Positions 1 to 7,780 of a stretch of 24,519 bases of DNA are shown here, piece by piece. The notes beneath the pieces were generated by a model. The model was not told the DNA's origin. It worked only from the letters and a program-made list of their open reading frames with translations, and searched no databases. Numbering within the stretch: the stretch's first letter is position 1; the number at the start of each line of letters is the position of its first letter. Position numbers and translations under genes: made by a program. Origin of the DNA: JBAYJY01 sp041664945. GTDB taxonomy: Bacteria; UBP15; UBA6099. The stretch lies in contig JBAYJY010000061.1 in NCBI GenBank assembly GCA_041664945.1, positions 1 through 24,519 of the forward strand, read 5' to 3'.

Positions 1-96
1 CCCTATTTCGTCCAGCAAATTCCGCGCTATCTCAACTCCGCGCAACGATAATCTGTTGCGCAACGGCGGCGGCGTTATGTCGATGTTGAATGCCAT
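1..96 (-). CDS. N-terminal fragment of an unidentified protein, cut by the window edge
   Basis: An ATG at 96 on the minus strand opens a frame that stays open for 32 codons to the window edge. The visible protein begins MAFNIDITPPPLRNRLSLRG and continues VEIARNLLDEIG. It has no signal peptide or motif I recognise, so no function is offered. It diverges from cinA across about 136 bp of AT-richer DNA. A TATAAT sequence lies only about 10 bases upstream of the ATG (plus-strand 106-111), and there is no good Shine-Dalgarno, so the message could be leaderless if this is the right start. Reality of the gene is inferred from the open frame and the divergent layout only. Confidence 0.42.
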   Translation of the reverse strand, partial: MAFNIDITPPPLRNRLSLRGVEIARNLLDEIG

Positions 97-105
97 GTTG
101 TTTTT

Positions 106-147
106 ATTATAACTAATATTTTTTGTCCGGCGCCGCGAAGCTATAAT
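106..147. promoter_or_regulatory. Divergent intergenic region with back-to-back -10-like elements
   Basis: A perfect TATAAT occurs on the plus strand at 142-147, facing cinA, and another on the minus strand at 111-106, facing the left-edge fragment. Neither has a good -35 at 16-18 bases; the plus element has only TTGTCC at 123-128 with a short 13-base gap. The arrangement suggests a divergent promoter region, but only the -10 boxes are convincing. Confidence 0.35.
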
Positions 148-232
148 AAATGAGATTCACCTGCAAAGGCGCGTTTCAAGCCAGCCTTGGGGCGCCTTGC
201 GGGGAACAACACATTGTTTAGGACGGCGCCAC

Positions 233-1468
233 ATGATCGCTGAAATACTCACCATCGGGAATGAAATTCTGCAAGGCAGGATAGACGACACGAACGCGAC
301 ATATATTTCGCGCCGCCTCACCGGCTCCGGAATCGAAACGAAGTTCCGGACCACCGTGAGCGACACGAGGGAAGCGATATTGAGCGCGCTTGAGGCGGCC
401 GGCGCGCGCGCGGGGCTGGTAATTGTGACCGGCGGGCTGGGCCCGACGGTTGATGACGTAACGATTGAAACAGCCGCTGAATATTTCGGAGTTGAACTCG
501 AACATCAGCCTGAGATCGAGGAAAAGATCAGGCGTTTTTATCAAATGATACGGATTCCGATCACGGAAAGCGCGCTTCGGCAGGCGCGGACGCCGCGCGG
601 CTCTGAGATCATAACAAACCCGGCCGGAACGGCGCCGGGCGCTTCTTATATATTTAAAGGAACACATTATATGTTTTTTCCTGGCGTTCCTCGCGAGATG
701 ATCGCAATGCTTGACTCAGCGATTGAGATGGCGATCAGGAGCGAGGAACAGAAAACAATAGTTTCGCGCTCTCTTCGCGTGTTCGGCATAGGCGAGTCCG
801 TGGCCGAATCGAAAATACCATCAACTATCACAACATCGGCGAACCCGACGTTTTCGTTTTTACCGCAAAGATTCGAGGTGGAACTGAGACTTACGGCGCG
901 TGGCAGGAACCGGGATGAGTGCATTGCGCTAATAGATCCGGCCGTTAAAGAAATCTACAATCGCATCGGAGAATACATCTACGGAGAAGGCGACGAGAGC
1001 CTCGAATCCGCGGCATACGAACGGCTCAGAGAACGGGGGTTGACTGTAGCGTTCGCGGAATCATGCACGGGCGGCCTATTGGGCGGGCGATTCACGGCGG
1101 TCCCCGGAGCATCGGAGGTATTTCGTGGCGGCATTACAGCATATTCGACAGATATAAAAAAAGAAATCCTGGGCGTGCCGGGCGAAACCTTGGACGCGCA
1201 TGGGCCGGTGAGCGAGGCGACAGCAAAAGCGATGGCGGAAAGAGCGGCGAGTCTTTTCGGAGCGGACATCGGCGTATCCGTGACAGGCAACGCCGGGCCG
1301 ACGAGCGGGGACGGGAAGAGCGATGTGGGGCAGATATACATAGGGCTGGCGCGGCGGGAGCCAGGCAGCGAAACGATTTGCATAGGCAAGAAAGTCATGC
1401 GGCACAGGAACGACGTGCGGGACATAGCGGTGTCTACCGCGCTGGATTTCCTGCGCAGGAACATTTAG
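233..1468 (+). CDS. cinA: CinA family protein: nicotinamide-nucleotide amidohydrolase with MoCF-type N-terminal domain
   Basis: This 411-residue protein has the usual full-length CinA layout. Residues 1 to about 170 form the MoaB/MoCF-like (COG1058) domain, with the family start MIAEILTIGNEI and the VTGGLGPT motif at 66-73. The C-terminal PncC domain begins near residue 250 and carries FAESCTGG at about 274-281 and VTGNAGPTSG further on. Two-domain CinA proteins recycle the nicotinamide nucleotides left by DNA ligase and other NAD users: the N-terminal domain acts as an ADP-ribose pyrophosphatase and the C-terminal domain deamidates NMN. I chose the ATG at 233 because it gives the conserved N-terminus and has AGGAC about 10 bases upstream; a longer in-frame start at 197 adds 12 unrelated residues. 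cinA upstream of recA is a frequent bacterial arrangement. Here recA has its own promoter. Confidence 0.95.
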   Translation: MIAEILTIGNEILQGRIDDTNATYISRRLTGSGIETKFRTTVSDTREAILSALEAAGARAGLVIVTGGLGPTVDDVTIETAAEYFGVELEHQPEIEEKIRRFYQMIRIPITESALRQARTPRGSEIITNPAGTAPGASYIFKGTHYMFFPGVPREMIAMLDSAIEMAIRSEEQKTIVSRSLRVFGIGESVAESKIPSTITTSANPTFSFLPQRFEVELRLTARGRNRDECIALIDPAVKEIYNRIGEYIYGEGDESLESAAYERLRERGLTVAFAESCTGGLLGGRFTAVPGASEVFRGGITAYSTDIKKEILGVPGETLDAHGPVSEATAKAMAERAASLFGADIGVSVTGNAGPTSGDGKSDVGQIYIGLARREPGSETICIGKKVMRHRNDVRDIAVSTALDFLRRNI

Positions 1469-1558
1469 GGCGCTTCGCTAAAACGCCGTCTATCGGAGAG
1501 CATCCTGATAAGCCGTAAAAGCAACAGTAATTTTCATATTTGCCAAATAAATAATAAA

Positions 1559-1575
1559 TTCACTTGATCGGTGAA
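1559..1575. promoter_or_regulatory. Palindrome over the recA -35 box, possible SOS operator
   Basis: TTCAC (1559-1563) and GTGAA (1571-1575) form a perfect 5-bp inverted repeat with a 7-bp centre that contains the -35 hexamer. A repressor bound here would block RNA polymerase. It is neither the E. coli LexA box (CTG-N10-CAG) nor the Bacillus/actinobacterial box (GAAC-N4-GTTC). Its link to LexA is inference from position alone, and 5-bp arms can occur by chance. Confidence 0.35.
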
Positions 1576-1591
1576 CATTGTCATATATAAT
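1564..1591 (+). promoter_or_regulatory. Sigma70-type promoter of recA
   Basis: TTGATC (1564-1569) and a perfect TATAAT (1586-1591) are separated by 16 bases in the 175-bp cinA-recA gap. Transcription would start near 1598, giving a leader of about 45 nt that ends in the AAAGGAG ribosome binding site at 1629-1635. This is among the best promoter matches in the window and would let recA be expressed apart from cinA. Confidence 0.75.
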
Positions 1592-1643
1592 ATACACTGA
1601 CAAAGCAACAATAAATTTATGTGGATAAAAAGGAGAAAGTCAT

Positions 1644-2687
1644 TTGGCCGATGAGAAGGCATTAGGAGTAGTTCTGAAGCAGATCTCCAAGCAATTTGGC
1701 GAGGGGACCATAATGAAGTTGGGCGATTCGCCGATAATACAGGTAGAGGCGGTGCCCACAGGTTCGATATCTTTGGACCTCGCATTGGGAATTGGAGGAC
1801 TGCCGAAAGGCCGCGTGATAGAGATATTCGGAGCGGAGGCGTCCGGGAAAACGACGCTGGCGCTGCACGTGGTGGCGGAATGCCAGAAGCAGGGCGGAGT
1901 ATGCGCATATATAGATGCTGAAAACGCGCTGGATCCGCTTTATGCGAGACGGCTCGGAGTGGACGTAGACAACCTTCTCATTTCACAGCCAGATACGGGA
2001 GAGCAAGCGCTTGAGATCACAGATATGCTGGTAAAGAGCGGCGCGGTTGACACAATAGTGATAGATTCCGTGGCCGCGCTTGTGCCGAAAGCGGAACTTG
2101 AAGGCGACATGGGAGACGTGCATATGGGATTGCAGGCGCGCCTCATGAGCCAAGGGCTCCGCAAGCTTTCAGGGAACATCAGCCGGACAAAAACCTGTGT
2201 TGTGTTTATTAACCAAGTGCGAGAGAAGATCGGAGTAATGTTCGGGAGTCCGATAACGACCCCCGGAGGCAGGGCGCTGAAGTTCGCCGCGTCAATCCGA
2301 TTGGAAGTCGCACGGATCGAGAACCTGAAAAAAGGCATGGAAGTAATCGGCTGCCGGACCAGAGTAAAAGTGGTCAAAAACAAGTTCGCCCCCCCGTTCC
2401 GAAAAGCAGAGTTCGATATAATATTCGGGCGTGGAATATGCCCGTACGGCGATGTGCTGGACCTCGCGATCGGCGAAGGTTTCGTCGAGCAGCGCGGTTC
2501 ATGGTTCCTTTACGGAGAAGAACGGCTGGGTCAGGGACGCGAGCGCGCCCTTGACACGTTCAGAGAAAACGACAAGCTATACAGCGAGCTGCGCTCGAAA
2601 GTCCGGGTTAAACTCGGGATTGAAGCGCCGCCGCCGCCAGCCGAACCGCCCAAGGAAAAAAAGCAACCGTCGGCATCTAAGGCCTAA
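1644..2687 (+). CDS. recA: Recombinase RecA
   Basis: RecA is the DNA-dependent ATPase that forms filaments on single-stranded DNA, drives homologous strand exchange and triggers LexA cleavage. The 347-residue length is normal. Walker A is GAEASGKT (63-70), the catalytic glutamate is E93 in YIDAENALD, Walker B lies around TIVIDSVAAL (137-146), and the L1 and L2 DNA-binding loops precede the conserved VKVVKNK (242-248). The tail after 325 is proline- and lysine-rich rather than the usual acidic tail. The start is TTG at 1644, with AAAGGAG eight bases upstream. Compared with E. coli (constant offset of 3), Walker A Pro67 and Ser69 are Ala, His97 is Asn94, and L2-loop Glu207 is Ile204. The gene is certainly recA; the effect of these changes is unknown. 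Confidence 0.98.
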   Translation: MADEKALGVVLKQISKQFGEGTIMKLGDSPIIQVEAVPTGSISLDLALGIGGLPKGRVIEIFGAEASGKTTLALHVVAECQKQGGVCAYIDAENALDPLYARRLGVDVDNLLISQPDTGEQALEITDMLVKSGAVDTIVIDSVAALVPKAELEGDMGDVHMGLQARLMSQGLRKLSGNISRTKTCVVFINQVREKIGVMFGSPITTPGGRALKFAASIRLEVARIENLKKGMEVIGCRTRVKVVKNKFAPPFRKAEFDIIFGRGICPYGDVLDLAIGEGFVEQRGSWFLYGEERLGQGRERALDTFRENDKLYSELRSKVRVKLGIEAPPPPAEPPKEKKQPSASKA

Positions 2688-2736
2688 CCGCCGCTTTTTC
2701 GGCTTTCTAAAGCTCCTCCACATAACTATTGTTAAC

Positions 2737-2765
2737 CTGACAAACGTTTTTAAATTACGTATTCT
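2737..2765 (+). promoter_or_regulatory. Candidate promoter of rny
   Basis: CTGACA (2737-2742) and TATTCT (2760-2765), 17 bases apart, lie in the 115-bp recA-rny gap and would start transcription near 2772, about 30 nt before the GTG start. An alternative is TTGTTA (2729-2734) with TAAATT (2751-2756). No convincing terminator follows recA (only a 4-bp GCCG/CGGC hairpin at 2690-2703), so read-through from recA is also possible. Confidence 0.45.
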
Positions 2766-2802
2766 CAAGATTCGCGTTTAGAGAGAACACGGAAAGAGGG
2801 AG

Positions 2803-4353
2803 GTGCACACCATTAGTATCATAGGCATCGTTATAGCGGCAATTGTAGGTTTAATCATCGGCGCAGCAATAGGCATGCTCGTCACCAAGCAGGCGGCCGA
2901 GAAAAAAATCGGCGCCATGGAAACGGACACGACGAAGATCTTCGCCGACGCCCAGCGCGAAGCCGAAGCAAAAAGCAAGGAAATACTTGTCGAAGCGAAA
3001 GATGAAGCGCACCAGATCATCAAAAACGCCGACAAGGAAGCCCGAAGGAAACAGAGCGATTTCGACAAGCTTCAGTTCCGGCTCAACCAGAAAGAGGAAG
3101 CGATAGACAAGAAGATCGAGCAGATCGAGAAAAAGGAAGAAGACCTGAAGATCAACGAGCAGAAAACGCTCGAAATGAAAGCCGAGACTGAGCAAATTCT
3201 CACGAAAGAGAAGGAAAAACTTCAGGAGATAGCAAACCTTTCGCTGGAAGAAGCGCGCAGCTACCTGCTGGGCCTGATCGAGAAGGACCTGAAGAAGGAG
3301 TACGCCAACACGATCAAGGATTACGGCGACAGGATCAAGATGGAATCGAAACGGCGCTGCCAGCAGATTATCACAATGGCGATACAGCGCTGCGCGGTCG
3401 ATCACGTCGCGGAGAGCACGGTATCGGTCGTATCGCTCGCGAGCGACGACATGAAGGGCCGGATAATCGGGCGCGAGGGGCGCAACATCCGGACGTTCGA
3501 AACGCTGACCGGAGTCGATCTTGTCGTCGACGACACACCGGAAGCGGTAGTCATTTCATCGTTCGACCCGATCCGGCGCGAAGTCGCCCGGCGGTCGCTC
3601 GAAAAACTCGTCACAGACGGGCGCATCCACCCGGCCCGAATCGAGGAGATTGTTGAAAAAACACGCTCCGAACTCGAATCCGACATCATCAACGAGGGCG
3701 AGAAAGTCGCTTTCGACATGAAGATGACGGACCTGCACCCGGAACTCATCAAGCTTATCGGGCGCCTGAAATTCCGAACCAGCTACGGGCAGAATGTGCT
3801 CAAGCATTCGATCGAAGTCGCGCATCTGGCGGCCTCGATGGCGGCCGAACTGGAAGTCTCCGCGCAGCTCGCAAAGCGCGGCGGCATGCTGCACGACATC
3901 GGCAAAGCCGTCGACTTCGAAGTCGAGGGGCCGCACGCCGTAATAGGCGCCGAATATGCGAAACGCTACCGCGAGTCCAAGGGCGTCGTGCACATCATCG
4001 GCAGCCACCACATGGACATTGAACAGCAGACAATCGAGGCCATCCTCGTTCAGGTCGCCGACAGCATCTCCGGCTCCCGCCCGGGCGCGCGCCGCGAGGA
4101 CCTCGAGTCCTACATCACGCGGCTCACGCGCCTCGAAGACCTCGCCCTCGAATTCCAGGGCGTGGACAAAGCTTTCGCCATTCAGGCGGGCCGCGAAATC
4201 CGCATCATGGTCAAACCGGACCAGATCGACGACGACGAAGCTATCCTGCTCGCGCGCAACATCGCCAAAAAGATCGAATCCGATCTCTCCTATCCCGGAC
4301 AGATCAAGGTGAATATCATTCGCGAAACGCGCGCAGTCGAGTACGCGAAGTAA
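2803..4353 (+). CDS. rny: Ribonuclease Y (membrane-anchored KH/HD endoribonuclease)
   Basis: RNase Y starts bulk mRNA decay at the inner membrane by single-strand endonucleolytic cuts. The 516-residue protein has all family parts in order: one N-terminal membrane helix (about residues 4-25), a long charged coiled coil (about 30-190), a KH RNA-binding domain containing GRIIGREGRNIR (about 220-231), and an HD domain with the catalytic pair H364-D365 in MLHDIGKAVD. The C-terminus carries the family hallmarks FAIQAGREIRIMVKP and VIRETRAVEYAK-like NIIRETRAVEYAK. The start is GTG at 2803, preceded by the purine-rich GGAAAGAGGGAG. It lies directly after recA, an order seen in several phyla, and ends at a strong terminator. 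No key residue appears to be missing. Confidence 0.97.
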   Translation: MHTISIIGIVIAAIVGLIIGAAIGMLVTKQAAEKKIGAMETDTTKIFADAQREAEAKSKEILVEAKDEAHQIIKNADKEARRKQSDFDKLQFRLNQKEEAIDKKIEQIEKKEEDLKINEQKTLEMKAETEQILTKEKEKLQEIANLSLEEARSYLLGLIEKDLKKEYANTIKDYGDRIKMESKRRCQQIITMAIQRCAVDHVAESTVSVVSLASDDMKGRIIGREGRNIRTFETLTGVDLVVDDTPEAVVISSFDPIRREVARRSLEKLVTDGRIHPARIEEIVEKTRSELESDIINEGEKVAFDMKMTDLHPELIKLIGRLKFRTSYGQNVLKHSIEVAHLAASMAAELEVSAQLAKRGGMLHDIGKAVDFEVEGPHAVIGAEYAKRYRESKGVVHIIGSHHMDIEQQTIEAILVQVADSISGSRPGARREDLESYITRLTRLEDLALEFQGVDKAFAIQAGREIRIMVKPDQIDDDEAILLARNIAKKIESDLSYPGQIKVNIIRETRAVEYAK

Positions 4354-4380
4354 ACTGTTTTCCCACAACGAATAATACCG

Positions 4381-4410
4381 CCGCCCGCCGCAATGCGGGC
4401 GGTTTTTTTT
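4381..4410 (+). terminator. Strong intrinsic terminator after rny
   Basis: CCGCCCGC (4381-4388) pairs perfectly with GCGGGCGG (4395-4402) across a 6-base loop and is followed by eight T residues (4403-4410). It begins 27 bases after the rny stop codon and closes the cinA-recA-rny block. Confidence 0.93.
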
Positions 4411-4501
4411 GGTCTAAAATCACGAATTTATATAACAGAGCATTGGAAAACAGGCCGGCTCATGGATTCCAGACTTGCCGATTAGAAAAAGTAATATTTA
4501 T

Positions 4502-4531
4502 TTGCATGATTTATATATATAAGGGTATAAT
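4502..4531 (+). promoter_or_regulatory. Sigma70-type promoter of the secreted-protein/PorV operon
   Basis: TTGCAT (4502-4507) and a perfect TATAAT (4526-4531) are 18 bases apart in an AT-rich stretch. Transcription would start near 4538 and leave a leader of about 160 nt before the TTG start at 4698. The 344-bp gap from 4354 to 4697 holds the rny terminator, this promoter and the structured leader; I see no gene in it. Confidence 0.7.
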
Positions 4532-4603
4532 AGAATAAGAGATAGATTATAGCGGACGTAGAAAGTATTATTAGGAACTAAATAAAAACACTTGAAATAT
4601 TCT

Positions 4604-4641
4604 CGCGGTTATTGTACGATCAAATTTGCCGCAACCGCGGC
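4604..4641 (+). promoter_or_regulatory. Leader with two mutually exclusive hairpins
   Basis: Within the predicted 160-nt leader, CGCGGTT (4604-4610) can pair with AACCGCG (4633-4639). Alternatively GCCGC (4628-4632) can pair with GCGGC (4637-4641) around an AACC loop. Both use 4637-4639, so they cannot coexist, as in a two-state regulatory RNA. I could not match it to the c-di-GMP, cobalamin, fluoride or other riboswitch consensus sequences I know. Function is unproven. Confidence 0.35.
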
Positions 4642-4697
4642 TAACGGATAAACGCACTTAAAAACTGGAATGAAAGTTGATAATAAGGAGGACGGCC

Positions 4698-6656
4698 TTG
4701 AAAGGAATCCGTAAGACGCCGTTATTGTTAGTCTCAGCAGCGTTGCTGATTTTTTGCGTGTCGGCCCGAGCCGACATTTGCATTCTCCCGACAGGGTCAT
4801 ACACGCTGACCGGCACGCCTTGCACAACCGCGGACGCCTTAGTTGTGCCCGGAGTAACCGGAAGCGGCGCGGCTGACAATACTGTCCACGTCAAGATTTT
4901 CAAGGGCGCCGCCATGCAGTTCGATGTGGTTTACGATCAGAGAGGCGGCACGCTTCCGATCGGCTCCTACGGCGAAAAGTGGTATTACGATTCGACGAAT
5001 ATGGCCGACCCCGTTAATTGCGACAACGACCCGGCGACTCCTGATGCCGCTTGCACAAAACCCTCTTGCACACAAGATCCAGGAGATGTAACGGACGACC
5101 CGGCCGCCATGGTCGGCGTCATTGAATGCGCAGTTAAATTCACTGACGGAATCGGCCTTAGAGACGGTTACTTCATTTACAACATCGAATGGACATCCCC
5201 GAAGCCCGCGGTCGAAGCTAACTTCGTTATGGACAGAGTTGATTTTGCGAACAAGTTCACAACAGTCGGCAGCACTTTCACACTCGACATCGACACTGTC
5301 CACCCGTCAGCGAAAACCCAAGTTCTCCCCATAGACGTTACGCCCGCGGAATGCGACACGCTGTCACAGTCATGCACGGTCGGCGCCGTAACTGCTCCGA
5401 AACAGAATGCAATGAGCACCGTAATATATATTGATGAAGTTCCCTGTTATACAGGCAAACCCTCGGCCGCTCCAATCCTAACGTGCGTAGGCGCGCCGGG
5501 TTGCACTCAGACCGGCGGCGATGCGAACGTTTCAATGAGCTACACTCTTCCCACCGGCTGCTGGAATCCGGCAGGAACCACGGCGGCGACGCCCTGCGAC
5601 GGACTGAGCATTAAATTCACCTCTCCGCAACTCGCGGCGGGAGAACAAACATTCACGTCATCTTCTCCTAATCCGTTTACAACAACCATCACCGACGGAG
5701 TCGGGCAGACGGTTTCCACTTTCTCGGTAGTCGGCGCTTCCACATCATGCCAGCCCAGTTTCCCGATACCGAGCGAAGGAGCTTCAAGCGGCAAATTCGG
5801 AGATCAAACCGTCGGCAACACGCCCTGCAACTGTGGCGCCGTGCCGGTAGTTACGCTTACTAATGCAACTTCTGTAACGGACAAAACATACATTCAAGGC
5901 GCGCCGATCACGCTGAATTTCATGCTGGATGTCGATGATGCGCTCACACTTCCGTCCGCTATACCGCCCGGAGGACTCAATTTCTATTTCACAAACAATC
6001 CGGCCGGAGCTTTGCCGCCGCCGATAGACGTTCGCAGCACTCTGACGGCGTCCGGAGCTTTTTCGGCGACCATTCCCGGTTCATACGTAGTGGCTGACAC
6101 GCCAATTTACTTCGGTGTAGTCGCGCGCGACACGAACACCGCCGAGGGAAAATATCCCACTGCTCTCGATATTACGTCGTCCGCCAGCTTAGTTAGCTCT
6201 GCAAACGGCGCCGACGCCGCTCACCCTGCGACAATATCCAATATCATGGCCGGAACGAGATTCTGGTTCCTTCCGGGACAAGAACCGTATCCGAACCAGT
6301 TCCCGTTCAGGGCAAACGGCCAGGTGTTAAAGATATTCTTCACGCTTAACGACGAGGCGATTGTCAACGCTCAGATTTATTCGCTCGACGGAACGATGAT
6401 ACGCCATCTCGACTATGACAGCCAGAACAAGTTCGACTCATGCAACTCAACGTCATCCACGCTCTGCAACATGTGCACCCAGAAAGGCGACGACCCGTAT
6501 CTGAAAGGCTGTCTCTGGGACGGCACGACGTACGAAGGCGGAACTCACTACGTATCTAACGGAATGTATATATTCAATATACACGCGACAAGCACCGGGT
6601 CAAACTTCAAGGGCAGTTCGTTCGACTATACAAAAGGCATAGTAGTAATGAAGTGA
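4698..6656 (+). CDS. Large secreted cysteine-rich surface protein with FlgD-like Ig C-terminal domain
   Basis: The start is TTG at 4698, set by AAGGAGG six bases upstream; a TTG at 4677 in the same frame lies before that site and is unlikely. The 652-residue product opens with a signal peptide (basic MKGIRKT, hydrophobic core, cleavage likely after SARA, about residue 26). The mature part is rich in Thr, Ser, Pro and Ala with about 20 Cys spread along it, which suggests disulfides and an extracellular location. The last 120 or so residues resemble the FlgD Ig-like domain of secreted proteins: RFWFLPGQEPYPNQFPFRA, then VNAQIYSLDGTMIRHL, LWDGTTYEGG, VSNGMYIFNIHA and a closing KGIVVMK strand. 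No catalytic motif is seen. It is probably co-transcribed with the PorV-like barrel 61 bp downstream, which may serve its export or anchoring. The exact role is unknown. Confidence 0.8.
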   Translation: MKGIRKTPLLLVSAALLIFCVSARADICILPTGSYTLTGTPCTTADALVVPGVTGSGAADNTVHVKIFKGAAMQFDVVYDQRGGTLPIGSYGEKWYYDSTNMADPVNCDNDPATPDAACTKPSCTQDPGDVTDDPAAMVGVIECAVKFTDGIGLRDGYFIYNIEWTSPKPAVEANFVMDRVDFANKFTTVGSTFTLDIDTVHPSAKTQVLPIDVTPAECDTLSQSCTVGAVTAPKQNAMSTVIYIDEVPCYTGKPSAAPILTCVGAPGCTQTGGDANVSMSYTLPTGCWNPAGTTAATPCDGLSIKFTSPQLAAGEQTFTSSSPNPFTTTITDGVGQTVSTFSVVGASTSCQPSFPIPSEGASSGKFGDQTVGNTPCNCGAVPVVTLTNATSVTDKTYIQGAPITLNFMLDVDDALTLPSAIPPGGLNFYFTNNPAGALPPPIDVRSTLTASGAFSATIPGSYVVADTPIYFGVVARDTNTAEGKYPTALDITSSASLVSSANGADAAHPATISNIMAGTRFWFLPGQEPYPNQFPFRANGQVLKIFFTLNDEAIVNAQIYSLDGTMIRHLDYDSQNKFDSCNSTSSTLCNMCTQKGDDPYLKGCLWDGTTYEGGTHYVSNGMYIFNIHATSTGSNFKGSSFDYTKGIVVMK

Positions 6657-6661
6657 TCTAT

Positions 6662-6678
6662 CCCTCATCAAATGAGGG
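6662..6678 (+). repeat. Intercistronic hairpin without a U-tract
   Basis: CCCTCAT (6662-6668) and ATGAGGG (6672-6678) form a perfect 7-bp stem with a CAA loop, five bases after the secreted-protein stop codon. No T-run follows, so it is probably not a terminator. It could be an mRNA-stability or processing element that separates expression of the two genes. Confidence 0.5.
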
Positions 6679-6723
6679 GTATTGAGCGGAATAAAAAATG
6701 ACACAAAACAGGAGCCAATGTTA

Positions 6724-7653
6724 ATGCGAAAACTGTCACTGCTGATAGTGGCGGCGGCCGCCGCGATAATAGTGTTGCCCGGGGCAGCGCACGCGAGCAA
6801 GGCGAAGAGCGGTTTTCCGACGCCCGGAGAGCGCGCGCAGGCGATGGGCAATGCATTTGTCGCCGTGGCGAACGACACGAATGCAATCTTCTGGAACCCG
6901 GCGGGAATGGCGCTGATAAAGGACCGGCAGGCCCAGATCAGCCACACCGACCTCTACGGCTTGGGAATCGATTACAACTACTTGGCATACGCGCAGGAAT
7001 CGTATGGCTTGGCGTGGGCGCATATAGACTCAGGCTCGTTTCTGCTGGGCAGCGACCGCGGCAGCGGCAGCAGCGGCGGCGACTTCTCGCAGGACATGTA
7101 CATCGTTTCCTACGCGAGGAAAATGGACCCGCAGACTTATGCCGGCGCGAGCATCAAGTGGAACCAGCAGAAATATGCCCCGCCCTCCACTCTTCAGGCT
7201 ATCAATGGAAACGGCGGAACGCCTCTTTCCATGGGCCTCACCGGCGATGGCTTTTCCATCGACGTCGGCGTGCTCTACAAGGTTGACGAGGCCACAACTC
7301 TCGGCGGCACGATTAAAGACCTTTTCGGCGAGTTCAAGACGAAAGGCTCAACCGGTTCAACAAGCGCCGACCGCTACGATCCGAGCATCTCGATCGGTTT
7401 CGCGCGACAGGCGAACAAGGACACCCTCTACACCGTCCAGCTTAGCGAACTCGGAAAAGAATCCACTGTCCATTTCGGGATAGAAAAAAAGATTCAACCT
7501 GAGTTCATTCTGCGCGGCGGCGTTGACGATGAAGTCATCACGGCCGGCATCGGTTTCGTTCGCAATGAATGGGAAATCAACTATTCATATAAGAACAAAA
7601 CAGCCGCCGGTCTCGAACAAACGCAACGATTCGGCGCGATCGTTCATTTTTAA
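6724..7653 (+). CDS. PorV/PorQ-family outer-membrane beta-barrel protein
   Basis: This 309-residue protein starts with a signal peptide (MRKLSLLIV core, cleavage likely after AHA at 22-24). The mature N-terminus carries the family signature GERAQAMGNAFVAVANDTNA followed by IFWNPAGMAL. The remainder is alternating amphipathic strands ending in an aromatic-terminated strand (FGAIVHF), typical of an outer-membrane barrel. In Bacteroidetes, PorV escorts type IX secretion substrates and PorQ has a related role; in many uncultured phyla homologues sit next to secreted FlgD-Ig proteins, as here. ATG 6724 is preferred because AGGAG (6710-6714) is nine bases upstream; ATG 6718 (two residues longer) is only three bases from it. 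Family call is good; a type IX function is inference. Confidence 0.82.
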   Translation: MRKLSLLIVAAAAAIIVLPGAAHASKAKSGFPTPGERAQAMGNAFVAVANDTNAIFWNPAGMALIKDRQAQISHTDLYGLGIDYNYLAYAQESYGLAWAHIDSGSFLLGSDRGSGSSGGDFSQDMYIVSYARKMDPQTYAGASIKWNQQKYAPPSTLQAINGNGGTPLSMGLTGDGFSIDVGVLYKVDEATTLGGTIKDLFGEFKTKGSTGSTSADRYDPSISIGFARQANKDTLYTVQLSELGKESTVHFGIEKKIQPEFILRGGVDDEVITAGIGFVRNEWEINYSYKNKTAAGLEQTQRFGAIVHF

Positions 7654-7693
7654 GAACGCCGATATACTTTACATTGATTGATATAATCTATTA

Positions 7694-7717
7694 AAATCCC
7701 CTTCTAAGGGGATTTTT
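7694..7717 (+). terminator. Intrinsic terminator after the PorV-like gene
   Basis: AAATCCCC (7694-7701) pairs with GGGGATTT (7708-7715) around TTCTAA, and the T-run reaches 7717. It ends the two-gene surface operon 40 bases after the stop codon. A TATAAT at 7682-7687 sits just before it but has no -35. Confidence 0.85.
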
Positions 7718-7780
7718 AATTTTCAGCGGTTCGCCCGATCACGTCGCAGCGGCGCTGACGCGTTAAAAGAAAAGATAACT

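Noticed and set aside
1571..1582. Bacillus-type LexA box (GAAC-N4-GTTC) at recA
   Set aside because: The left half GAAC is present at 1573-1576, but the right half reads TCAT, so the consensus is not met.
2690..2703. GCCG-CTTTTT-CGGC hairpin after recA as a terminator
   Set aside because: The stem is only 4 bp and the T-run lies in the loop, so termination is unlikely.
4538..4697. c-di-GMP (GEMM) riboswitch in the secreted-protein leader
   Set aside because: A few short strings look similar, but the conserved tetraloop and receptor and the core bases I know are absent.
7682..7687. TATAAT before the PorV terminator as an ftsE promoter
   Set aside because: No -35 at a workable distance, and the transcript would run straight into the terminator at 7694-7717.
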